A stretch of 64,000 bases of DNA from Macrophomina tecta (Eukaryota > Ascomycota > Dothideomycetes > Botryosphaeriales > Botryosphaeriaceae), in contig JAKSGN010000037.1 in the NCBI GenBank assembly GCA_024180945.1, positions 1,617,501 through 1,681,500 of the forward strand, read 5' to 3'. Positions 42,808 to 52,689 of the stretch are shown in pieces. Both the position numbers and the translations under genes were made by a program. Positions within the stretch are counted from its first letter, which is position 1; every line of letters starts with the position of its first letter. The notes under the pieces are model-generated. The model had not been told where the DNA came from. It saw only the letters and a list, made by a program, of their open reading frames with translations, and did no database searches.

Positions 42808-43183
42808 CAACTAGAGACTGAGAGCTCAATCCTTCTCTGAGCAAAGCAATCCCTTCTCCAACCAGCCGTCACGCCGCTACAGGGACTGACAGCACTCGGG
42901 AAGTGGTCTCGAAGGGGATGGTACGAGGGGTGCATGGAGGACAGCTCTGCTTTTACATTTCCTTTTTTCCTTGCGTTCGTTAAGCTTTATCTATTAGCCG
43001 ATTTGTCCGTGTCTATTTTCAGATCGTTGAACTGGAGGGAGGTATGGTTTCTTTGCATACAGTGTGCTGGGCCTCGAATGAACCGGGATCCCAATGTAGC
43101 TTAGCGTAGGATAGTGTTCTTTGTCCCTATGGTCTGCTGAGGCCGACGGGGTGTATGAATCATCATCATCATCATCATCATCA

Positions 43184-43280
43184 CTCGTATAAGAGGCGGT
43201 CGGGTCACCTACCCTCTCCCTCTTCATGCCAATCCACTTTCTTCATCACTGAATAAGCTGTCACATCACTTGTTCCAACA
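43184..43280 (+). mobile_element. LTR 3'-end fragment of the Copia-1 family
   Basis: CATGCCAATCCACTTTCTTC...CTGAATAAGCTGTCACATCACTTGTTCCAACA follows the ends of the Copia-1 LTRs and of the short LTR at 24784 (opposite strand). The left part is missing, cut by the LINE1-B tail. The next 32 bp (43281-43312) are unassigned before pogo sequence begins. Confidence 0.65.
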
Positions 43281-43312
43281 GGAGGTGATTGAGCTCATTT
43301 TCCATCACTCTC

Positions 43313-44283
43313 GCTGGGTAAGATATTTGACCCTGGTATTACGCTTTTTGGTAATCTTGGCGCTGGTCGCTCTTGCTTTCGTAAGTTCTGTAGCTATGAG
43401 TTCTACTTTCTGGAGCGCTGTTGTAGTAGTCTTCGCAAGCTTTAGCATTCGTGATATTGTAGGTGATGTAGATAGGCGATTGAGCTTATGTTGCCGACGT
43501 TTTAAAGCTGTCTGTTGTCTCTCCACCTGCTTGACTGTTTTTGGTGTGTTGTCCACAGAAATAGTGCTCGAAGATGGGAGGACTGGATCTGGTGTTGTAA
43601 TACGTAGAGCTCCTAATTTATCAAGCACTTCATCAGGACTGTATGGAATAATGCCTGTAGCTTGAAAGGCGCTTTTAACGTTGTTGGAGCTTAAAGCTTG
43701 AGGCCTTGCGATAGCATAAATTTGAAGGAAGTCGTCGATAGTAACGTGGTGTTGACTACTGCGAGCTAGCTGTTCAACACCCTCACAATAAAGTCGTTTG
43801 ACAACGCTAAAGCAAGCTACATCCAACGGTTATAAAATATGTAAGGAATGTGAGGGTAGCTATAACGAAATAATGCCGTTATTTCTTACGTACGTCTCGA
43901 ATTTTGCAGAATAGTGGCTGCTGTGTCCATCCATTACAAGGAGTCGCTTGACGCCTCGAACGTGATCTTTAATAGCCGGATTGAACACCTTTGTAAGCTA
44001 GATATAGCCAAGATCATCATTTGTCCAGCCTGTATTACTGAGGGCGATTGTCTAGTCTTTTGGAACACTAGAGTCGGCGTTAAACTAGATGTTTTGGAAC
44101 ACCTTGCCCTTGCAGATAATTATGGCTGGAAGACGGCGAAAAGCTGCGTTAACGCACTTAATTACCGTAATCCAGTCACGATTACTAGGTTGGATATGAT
44201 ACTTCGGGCTATCGGAGGCTGTGATAATTTTGGCAGTTCTAATATCGCCGCGTAAGAAGCTAATTTCGTCCATATTGTAGATA
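43313..44283 (-). pseudogene. Relic of a pogo-D-type transposase
   Basis: Minus-strand frames give YNMDEISFLRGDIRTAKIIT (first Asp; 44.28-44.08 kb), a broken middle with a lost frame, then MDVACFSVVKRLYCEGVEQL near 43.8 kb. A C-terminal tail nearly identical to pogo-D follows, ending at YLTQRES. Stops and indels interrupt it, notably just before the third catalytic motif. The N-terminal DNA-binding part is missing; pogo-B is inserted at that edge (44284). Confidence 0.8.
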
Positions 44284-46136
44284 ACGTATTTCACCACCGA
44301 GCCGTCCAAACCACCGAGCCGTCCACTTCCTCACCAACATCACACTTTGAACTCAAGTTATTCAACACAACACAAAAATTTCAATAAACTAGTAGCGATC
44401 CTAGATTACTCAGTACCTGTTACCTCCTCTGTACAAGTGCGTCTGTTGTGCCCGGTCTTGCCGCAGTTCCCACAGCGCCGTTGAGCCCCCTGCGCGCCCT
44501 CTGCGCGAGCCTTCTTAGAGGGCTGTTCGCTGCCCTCTGCCCCCCCAGCGCCCTGAGGATTAGATAGCTGACCGCCGTCTACCATTGTTAGCGTGCCCCG
44601 ATTCTGTACGTACTTTCTTTTACGCTGTTTCTTCTTGTTTGCGGCCTCTGTGGCCCTTTGAAGGGCAGAGAGTTCGTCGCGTACTAACACAGCAGAGTGC
44701 ACCATGAATGACGCGCCTTTTACGAGCGATTGAAGCGATCCACGCGCCTCTGTAGGTGAGGAGCTGCAATACTGCCTTATCTGCTGATAAAGTAGCCTTG
44801 ATTGGGCCTCTAATTCGCGCATATTGCTGGGCGTTTTGGATTCCCATGGGACAGCCTCTGGTGCAGGCGGTGTAGGCGTACGAAGCCTGACATCAACCTT
44901 CGATAACACAACCTGCGGGTCGAGCGGCACCAAGCCAGCTCCTCGGAAGCTTGCACAGATATTCTCCTTTGTGAACACCTTGTAATAAGCCGCCTTGTAC
45001 GCCTGTATGAAGGCTGGTTTGTCGATTTTTGTGGCCATCAAGCGCGCCAAGCCTGAGATCTGAGAGCGGTACGCCCGCTTTAACGGCGAGAAAATGCCCA
45101 CATCAAGCGGCTGCAGGAGGTGCGACGAATGCGACGGCATACAGACGGTAATAATCTTCTCCTCCTTGCACAGATCCTGGAACTCAATTGAGTTGTGGCT
45201 CTCGTGGCCGTCGATTATGAGCAGCCGGTACACCCCCACAGTACGCGACTTTGTATGCGCGTTAAAGTGCTCTAACCACTTCACTCCAAGCTCATTTGTC
45301 GTCCAGCCGTTGGCGCTGACAGCAACAACCCAGTCCTCCATGCCAGAGGTGTCTTCGTACCAAGTGTTAATGTGGTTCTTGCCGGCGAAGATCGTAAAGG
45401 GTGGGATCGTCCAACCGAGCGCGCTGATCGCGTTAATAACTGAAGTCCACTCGCGATTGCCTGGCTGGATAAATTTTCGTTTTCCGCGCCTTTCAGAGCC
45501 TGTAATAACTAGCAGAGAGCCTATTACGCCCATCATAAAGCCAGTTTCATCAAAGTTGTACGTATCCTCGTCTAGGATGCCGTACTTCTCCTTCACAGAG
45601 CGAACGAGGTCGAACCACCGCTCGATAACCACTGGGTCCTCGTTCAAGGCTCGCTGGCGATCGTACGCGCGAGTCCAGCACGTTTTGAGCTCATCTCTGC
45701 GGCTGATGAACCTGTCTGGCCAGTTCTTGCCCACGGTACCCCCGTCGCGCTCTGCCAGCAATTTGTTGGCCATATCACGTAGTATATCCTTGGAGGGCGG
45801 AAACCCTCTCGAATCCAGGTCCAGTATACGCTCGACAATCGCGCCTTCTTCATGTTTGGTAAGCTTCTTGCCGTTAGGCACAGCTTCTGCGCGTGGTATG
45901 GCACCTGCGCGTCGGTCGCGTACGGTTGATCGGGGAGCAAGGTACTCGCGACAGGTAGCTCTTTCGCTGTGCGACGCGTGGGTATCAATAGATTGGATAG
46001 CAAGGTTAATATACTGAGTTTTCTGGGATGATTTCATAGCGTTGTGGTGATGCATCGTGTTGAGTTTTCATCCGATGCGTTTTTGGTGAGGAAGTGGACG
46101 GCTCGGTGGTTTGGACGGCTCGGTGGTGAAACACGT
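44284..46136 (-). mobile_element. Intact pogo/Fot1-type element (pogo-B), 1853 bp
   Basis: The ends are ACGTATTTCACCACCGAGCC at 44284 and its inverted copy (ACGTGTTTCACCACCGAGCC) at 46136, with about 53-bp terminal repeats. TA flanks both sides (44282-44283 and 46137-46138). Each end holds two 17-bp units, CACCACCGAGCCGTCCA and AACCACCGAGCCGTCCA. An uninterrupted transposase gene lies inside, so this copy could be active. Confidence 0.95.
44406..46055 (-). CDS. DDE_1 transposase of pogo-B (intact, 549 aa)
   Basis: ATG 46055 (MHHHNAMKSSQKTQYINLAI) opens the only long frame. The N-terminus carries a helix-turn-helix (CREYLAPRSTVRDRRAGA) and a CENP-B-type DNA-binding domain (KLTKHEEGAIVERILDLDSR, KNWPDRFISRRDELK). 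The DDE domain has all three acidic motifs: YNFDETGFMMG, YRLLIIDGHESHN and SSHLLQPLDVGIF. A basic helical region follows and a CCHC knuckle ends it (CGNCGKTGHNRRTC). Pogo-A lacks this knuckle, while pogo-C and pogo-D have it. Length is normal for Fot1-like enzymes. It would excise and insert pogo-B at TA and possibly act on related deleted copies. Confidence 0.95.
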   Translation of the reverse strand: MHHHNAMKSSQKTQYINLAIQSIDTHASHSERATCREYLAPRSTVRDRRAGAIPRAEAVPNGKKLTKHEEGAIVERILDLDSRGFPPSKDILRDMANKLLAERDGGTVGKNWPDRFISRRDELKTCWTRAYDRQRALNEDPVVIERWFDLVRSVKEKYGILDEDTYNFDETGFMMGVIGSLLVITGSERRGKRKFIQPGNREWTSVINAISALGWTIPPFTIFAGKNHINTWYEDTSGMEDWVVAVSANGWTTNELGVKWLEHFNAHTKSRTVGVYRLLIIDGHESHNSIEFQDLCKEEKIITVCMPSHSSHLLQPLDVGIFSPLKRAYRSQISGLARLMATKIDKPAFIQAYKAAYYKVFTKENICASFRGAGLVPLDPQVVLSKVDVRLRTPTPPAPEAVPWESKTPSNMRELEAQSRLLYQQIRQYCSSSPTEARGSLQSLVKGASFMVHSAVLVRDELSALQRATEAANKKKQRKRKYVQNRGTLTMVDGGQLSNPQGAGGAEGSEQPSKKARAEGAQGAQRRCGNCGKTGHNRRTCTEEVTGTE

Positions 46137-46139
46137 TAG

Positions 46140-46480
46140 TAAATACTATATTAAGTATAGTAATAAAAAGAGAAGCCTAAAGTATTATAATACTAGCTAA
46201 AGAAAATAAAGAAAGAATAGCTTTACTTTTTAAAAAAAAACTTTAACTTCTTAAAGTAGAAAATTCTTAGTCTAGATTATATTCTAAAGAGTAGAAGATA
46301 AATTTATTATTTAGTATACTAACTATAGATTACTTAGCTTACTAAATTAAGATAAGCTAGCTAGTAATCTATTATAATTTAACTAAGTACTCTATATATA
46401 TAAGCTACACTTATTTATAGTAAATAAGATTCTTATAGTTAACTTATTAATTAATCTATATTTTAATCTTATATATAAGT
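46140..46480 (+). mobile_element. RIP-mutated 5' LTR of the outer Copia element
   Basis: From about 46250 to 46470 it aligns without gaps to the LTR at 21060-21270; for example TATATAAGCTACACTTATTT corresponds to TATATAGGCCACACTCGTTT. Differences are transitions in the RIP direction. The first 100 bp do not align well, so the left boundary is uncertain and may have been altered when pogo-B inserted next to it. Confidence 0.65.
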
Positions 46481-46873
46481 ATTTTTTATCTATTATAATA
46501 GTTTCTAAAAAGCCTTAGCTATTTAATAATATACTTTATCTTTTCTAAAAAGAGTAATAGTATAATACTCTAACTATCTTCTTATAAATACTAGAGGTAA
46601 TCCCATTCTAAAAACTACTAATTATAATATTCTAGACTAAAATTAAAAATAGGCTTCTAATAAAGAAAAAAATAGCTCTAGTTAATTTACTTCTTAATTT
46701 CTAAAATTCTAGTTTTTAATATAAAACTATTTATTTTAAAAGCTTATTTCTTAGATATAATATCTTTAAGCCGAGTAATTAATAAATTTTAAGTACTAAA
46801 AGATGCTTGTAATAACTATAGTTAAGTTTTTTTAAAATACTTTATTTAGAAATAAGTTTTTATTATTAATTAT

Positions 46874-49800
46874 TATTGGAACAAGTGGTGTAACGGCTTA
46901 TTTAATAGTAAATGGGATGAATTGGCATGTCTAGTAGAGGGAGGCCGTACGGGCTTCCCTTATACCTATCCTACCTACTAGGGTAAAACGGGTATGTAAC
47001 TTGCTTACCTACTAAGACAGGTGTATAACGAGTATAAGATATAACTAAATCTAAAACACTACTAAAAGTAAAATGCACGTGATTAATCTAATACACCCCC
47101 TTCACGTACTACCTATTTGGGGAGTAGGTGATAAAAAGAAATAAGAGTAAAACAAATAACTAGATAAGTATTAAACTCGTAAACTCGCTTAAAGTAGGCG
47201 GTTAATTTCCAAGATTAAAAGAAATAACAAAACGCATTCTCTATACTATAAGTAAGCGGTACTGCTTGCTTACAGTATAGAGAATATATAAGTAATATAA
47301 GAATAATATATATAAGTACTAAAAGGGTTAGGGGAGACTTATACCTACTTAGATATAAGTCCTCTATTAGCTTAAGTAAGCTATAAGGGTTGCGCCTTAT
47401 TTTATAAAATAACACAAATAAATAACTACTAATTGTGGAGTAGGGAAAGTCTAATAGCCGTAACGAAATAAGCGTACTTCTAGCGAGGTAGGGCTTTAGT
47501 AAGACCGTCTACTAACATCACTACTATAGGCGTCTACTAAAGGTAAACGTTACCTACTTAGGCTTCCTAGCGCAGCCAATGGTAGTAAATATCTATATAA
47601 CGTAGCTTAGTATTAAGCTTCCTAATACTTTCCTACATAAGCCAAAGCATTTGCGTATTATCGCATTATATTTTAATTTAGTAGCCTAGATCGAATTACA
47701 CTCCTCTAAAAAGGCGTTTCTACTAAAAGCATTACTTAGCGGCTTCTAATAAGGCAAGAAGCTCGGCTTTAGTAGTTAAAGTTATAATAGTAGGCTGCTT
47801 AATAGCCTTCTAATTAATAGCTACTCCGAACATAGTAATAATCGAGCCTTAGTAGCTACGGCGCGTATCCAGATTATTAGCAAATGCTATATTACTACTA
47901 ATAGTAAAGATATTATTTTCGTCCTTATAGTTACCCTAAAAGAATAAGGCGAGCTTCTTAGTTCCTACTAAATAGCTAAGGAGCCTTTAGGAAAGCTTAA
48001 GGTAGCGAGAAGACGGATTAGTAAGGTAAAATAATAGTACGGAATAGGCGTACGCAATATCTACCCTTATACTAGTAGCCGTAAATTGTGCTAAGCCAAT
48101 CCTACTTTAATAGAGGTAAATATCTTACGCGCTTACGTACGTGCCTTAGTTCGCTTAAAGCACTTCATCTAAAGGAAGCAGTATTAAAGAAAAGTAATTT
48201 TTACTAACACTATAGCGAGTAATAAGACCAGAGATATATAATTCCTAGAAGAGCTATAAGAGCCTCTACTCTCGGTCCCTTATAATGCGTAAGGCTAGGA
48301 ACTATTATGCTTCTCCTAGAATTCTTATCTCGTAGCGTTTAAGTAGGTCTTCTTAAAAAGCGTCTATAAAAGGTTCATCTCGCTTATAGTATACTATAAT
48401 AACGTTATCTATAAAGAAGAAGACGAATAGGCGATCGTTTAAATATAGGTAAGAGATATTAGGCACCTAAGTTAAACTAAGCTCTTCTAAGGATTTATAG
48501 AAGTACCATTGCTAGAGAGCTAGTGACTCCTTAAGGCTATAAAGCGCTCGAAGTAAACGAAGGATTTAGTCTTATTTAAGCTTTAGTCCTTTTAGAGGTC
48601 GACAGTATATCTTTTCCTTAAGTAGAACGTAAGAAAATGCGTTTATAACGTCGTACTAGCGCATTTCTAAGTCAAAAGCGCAGATTATAGCAATTAGGGC
48701 TCGGAAAATCTGAAAGATAAGAGTAGCTACATAAGTATCCTACTAAGTAGCCTAAAGGTCTCCTCTTACATAGATACGTACCTTAACCTTAGTAAGCCAG
48801 CCGTGTTCATTAAGCTTATACTTAAATACCTAGGTAAGTAGTATTACGTCCTTATTAAGGCTTTTCGCTTTACTAAGTACCGCTGTCTCCCATACCCCCT
48901 TATCCTAAAGTTCCTAGAGTTCTATTTAGATTACCTCCAGTAGGTGGGTTTTTATTAGGTGGTTAAAGATGTCCTTGTAGAAACGAGGTTCAGGTGGTAG
49001 TTAATCTCGGTAAATACGTAGTAGGCCTATAGGCGATACTTACGCTTTTACTACAGTAGATTCCTAGAAAGATGCGAGAAAAGACGTAAACAGTATTTAG
49101 TAACTAAATATATTATTATAAATTAACATAATATACGTATCTTTACGTAAGTTGCGAGTCCTTGATCCGTGGATAATTAGGTTTAGATTAATATCCGCTA
49201 CGATATCACGTTCTCTTAGGGCACGGTTTCCTCTAGCGGCGCCTAGATCAGGTGGATTCTCGTATTAGACTAGTATAAGCTAGCCGAGTCCTCGTGATTA
49301 TTAATTCTATTAATCTTCACCCCCTAAGCCTTAAGAGGCTAAGCCTTAAGAGGCTTATTATTAGACTAAAGTAGATCGATCTAGTAATGCATAATCTAAA
49401 GGATCTAGTGTTTGTTTATTATAAATTAAGCCTACTTATAGGCTGCTTTTCGCATACTATTCGCATGCTAGGCCTTTACTGGTTAATTCTAAAGGGCTTA
49501 GTAGATAATTTAGTTATACTCCTTATACTTAGGCGCCTAGGTGGCTACCTTAAGTCTCTGGAGTTTCTTAAGTTAATTAAATTAGAGCCGGTGATAGCTT
49601 ATTACTAAAATTAAAGAAGACCTTAGAATCCTAATCTAAGGGAACAATATCCTCCTTATAAAGCGTAATATAAGGAATAACTATCTCTTACTCTTGATTT
49701 TACTCCTACTATTATAGAGCGAGTATCTTTTCTAGATCCTCTAGAGAGAACTTACTAGATTTATTAAAGATAACGTCTCTTAAGCGTACTACTCGGTCCT

Positions 49801-52663
49801 TTAGAGAATACTAAATTCTATAGATATTAGTAGAGTTATATCCAACCAAATATCCGATAAGGACACGTTCATCTAGCTTATTACTACGTAGAATATTCTT
49901 TAGTAGTAAGTAGGCTTTACAGCTATAAACTCGAAAGTAAGCTACTTTTAGCTTCTTACTATAGACACGCTCAAATGGCGTTTCCTAATAGTAGCGCTTT
50001 ATTAGAGTCCTATTATAGATATAAACTACTGCCTTAATAATTTTAGGCCATAGATACTTAGGTAGGTTAGTACTAACTCGCAATAATCTTGCTTTAATAA
50101 TAATTAAGTGCCCTAAACGCTCTAATGTGCCGTTCTACTAAGGGGTATACAGAGCTAATACTTTATAGGTAACTTTCTACTGCTTAAGCTACTGCTTAAA
50201 GGCTCGTATAAGCGATACTTCTCTATCTAATCTAAGAAAGGCTACTAATTTGCTAAATCTTATCTTAATTATTTAGATAATATTAAGAAGGTGCTAGGTA
50301 TACTTATCCTTAGTTATGTAAGTAACCGCAAAAGTAAATTTAGTAGAAGCGCATTTAAGATACGTAATCTATTAGTAGCCGTTATTAGCTTGTATTATAT
50401 ATATTAAGTTAAATAAGACTCGAAAGAATACTTCTTCTAATAATTCCTCTAGTTATATAGATCGTGAGATCTGCTAGTATGCCTTAGTGCGAGCGTATAT
50501 ATTATAGTAATTAGGTAGCTACTAATCGGTAATTATAGCTCCTTATACCGCTTATAGCAAGGCTTAAATAGCTCTTTAGCCTACGTATATAAAGATTTCA
50601 TACTATTATATAGCTAGTAACGAGCGATTAGCAACGTTTAATACTATAGCTAGTAGTTTATCTACTTTCTTATATTCTATAAAGAAGTGGTTTTAAGCGA
50701 AGGTTAGATAGGTTATAATAAAGTCCTCTAAGTAGAGGCATATACGTTCTATATCTAACTCGATTCCCTTTTCTCTTGCCTTAGCAATAGAGACGAGGTT
50801 TACTATAAACGAAGGTACATAAGCTATATCCATAAGCTTAATAGTGCGTGGGCCCTTATAGTTAGTAGTATACACCAGTGCCTTACTAAATAACTCGATC
50901 TTAACCGTAGAGTTTTCTAATATAACGTAGTTATCTGGCCCTACGTTCCTTGTTTTAGTATAGCGATTCTTTATGTACTGATTGTAGATATGGTGTGTTA
51001 TACTAGTATCGGCAATCCATAAGAGATTAAGCGTTGTAGGCCTTAAAATACGTTATATATTAAATAATAAGGCAACTATAGCTAGAAAGAATAATATTTT
51101 CTTATCTCCTTTACCTAGTTTTAGCTCTTATTTCTTTTAAGGAGCGTTATCCTACTTCTTCTAGCTTTAGCTATGATTTTAGCTATTTTTAAACCGTTTA
51201 ATAGAGCGTTTAACTCTTCTCTTAATCTATAGATCCTCGAGTACCTTATTAACCTTGTCTTAAACCTCCTAGTTTGGTGTCTAATCTGCTGGTCTAGCCT
51301 CTGGATTATAATATTTATATATATAGTAGAAGTAATTCTCGCTATATAAGTAAGAGGGTAGTTTTTTTTTCTACTTCTTATTTCTTAGTAAAGCAGTAAA
51401 GGCTGCTTTAGTAGCCTTCGAATTCTTAGCCGTATTCTAGCGTAAGTAGTTTCAGTAGTCGATAATTATTTCATAAAGTGACCTATTAAGCTTATTATAC
51501 TATAGCTTAATCTTATAGGTTAAGGCCTAATGGGCATCAAGAGGGGTAAGCGCCTTAAGAAAGGCGATCTTACCTCGATTATCTATAACTTCTAGAAGTT
51601 CGAGCTTCTCTGCCTTAAACAGAGTCTCTTTCTATTATAAAAGCTATTTATCGATATTTTAGCTGCTTAGAGGCTTCTTAAGCTAGCGAAGCTTATTAAT
51701 AATAAGTTCCTCTTAAGTTTCCCTTATTGGCTAGAGCCGCGCCTTAAGCGCTATAAGCTAAGAATAGGGGTGCGAATCGCCCCTAAGCTTCTTTAGGATT
51801 AGGAGTAGTAATAGGCTCACTAAGTCCTTAATAATCGTTAATAGATTATTAATCTCCTTTTTAAGCTTCTTATACTTAGATAGGTCCCTTTCACGAGCTC
51901 TAATTTATATTTTATAGCGCTCCTAGGCTCTTGTTAGTTTAGATTAGAGACTAGTAGCTCTGGAATCTTAGCTAGCTCGCTTGATTAAGAAGGCTTCGAT
52001 GGCTTCGATAGGTCGATATAGTCGAATATCTCGTATTTCTTAGCTCGTAATTAGATAATAAAGTACTATTTATCCTAATTATCAGCTGTCTTTAAGACAA
52101 TGATAGGTTTAGAAGACGTTATAGCGTAGTATTACGTTACGTCGTATTGTATGCTAAAGGAGGCACAGGTAAGTTGCTAAAGTAGGTAGTAGGTATAAGG
52201 CTAATAAACAAGCCATTCACTTAAAAGTATTACTCTAAGACGGTGGGAAAGTGCTGCGCTTTAGGTAATAAAAAAGGCGTGTTATAGGAGGCAACTAAAG
52301 TCCTCCGTTATAGGACACGTATAGTAAAAGAATACTAAGAATAAACGTCCGGATGCCACGGAACGCTCGGAATAGCATAATAAGGTGCTAGGGAGGATAG
52401 CTTAGAATACAAAAGGCACCTAAGACGCACCCGGGCTTATAACTATTAGAATAAGTGGTGTGACGGCTTATTTAATAGTAAATGGGATGAATTGACATAT
52501 CTAGTAGAGGGAGGCCGTACGGGCTTCCCTTATACCTATCCTACCTACTAGGGTAAAACGGGTATATAACTTGCTTACCTGCTAAGATAGGTATACAACG
52601 AGTATAAGATATAACTAAATCCAAAACACTACTAAAAGTAAAATACACGTAATTAATCTAATA
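46874..52663 (-). mobile_element. Copia-1, full-length LTR retrotransposon (RIP-mutated)
   Basis: Two 220-bp LTRs (46874-47093 and 52444-52663) enclose 5.35 kb. A perfect 5-bp duplication, ATTAT, flanks the element (46869-46873 and 52664-52668). On the minus strand a polypurine tract (GTGAAGGGGGTG) sits just before the left LTR, so transcription runs right to left. The LTRs differ by scattered transitions only (for example GCACGTGATT against ACACGTAATT). LTR ends correspond to TGTTAGAT...TTCCAACA in unmutated relatives. Confidence 0.9.
47094..52443 (-). pseudogene. Degenerate Copia-1 gag-pol
   Basis: The coding region is riddled with stops, but motifs remain on the minus strand. Near 50.7-50.9 kb, KLMDIAYVPSFIVNLVS matches the segment between Copia protease and integrase. 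Near 48.5-48.65 kb, RQYDVINAFLYVLLKEKIYC and LLRALYSLKESLALQQWYF match RT (compare ALYGLKQSP at 12.45 kb). Order (protease/integrase side at right, RT at left) fits a minus-strand Copia. No functional product is possible. Confidence 0.8.
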
Positions 52664-52689
52664 ATTATACTATATAGCTCTCTATTTTA

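Larger units (their letters stand above)
37655..43183 (+). mobile_element. LINE1-B, inverted near-identical copy of LINE1-A
   Basis: From CTACAATGTCT at about 37657 to the (ATC)n tail ending at 43183 it matches LINE1-A. Visible differences are few: two residues at the ORF1 N-terminus, isolated substitutions in ORF2, and a shorter tail. It shares both TAG stops with LINE1-A and has two extra stops of its own. It is joined at its 3' end to an LTR fragment (43184-43280). Confidence 0.9.

Noticed and set aside
43161..43183. (ATC)n, (GAT)n runs at 12.0, 15.2, 29.4 and 43.2 kb as independent microsatellites
   Set aside because: Each is the 3' tail of a LINE copy, at the same place and in the same orientation relative to the element.
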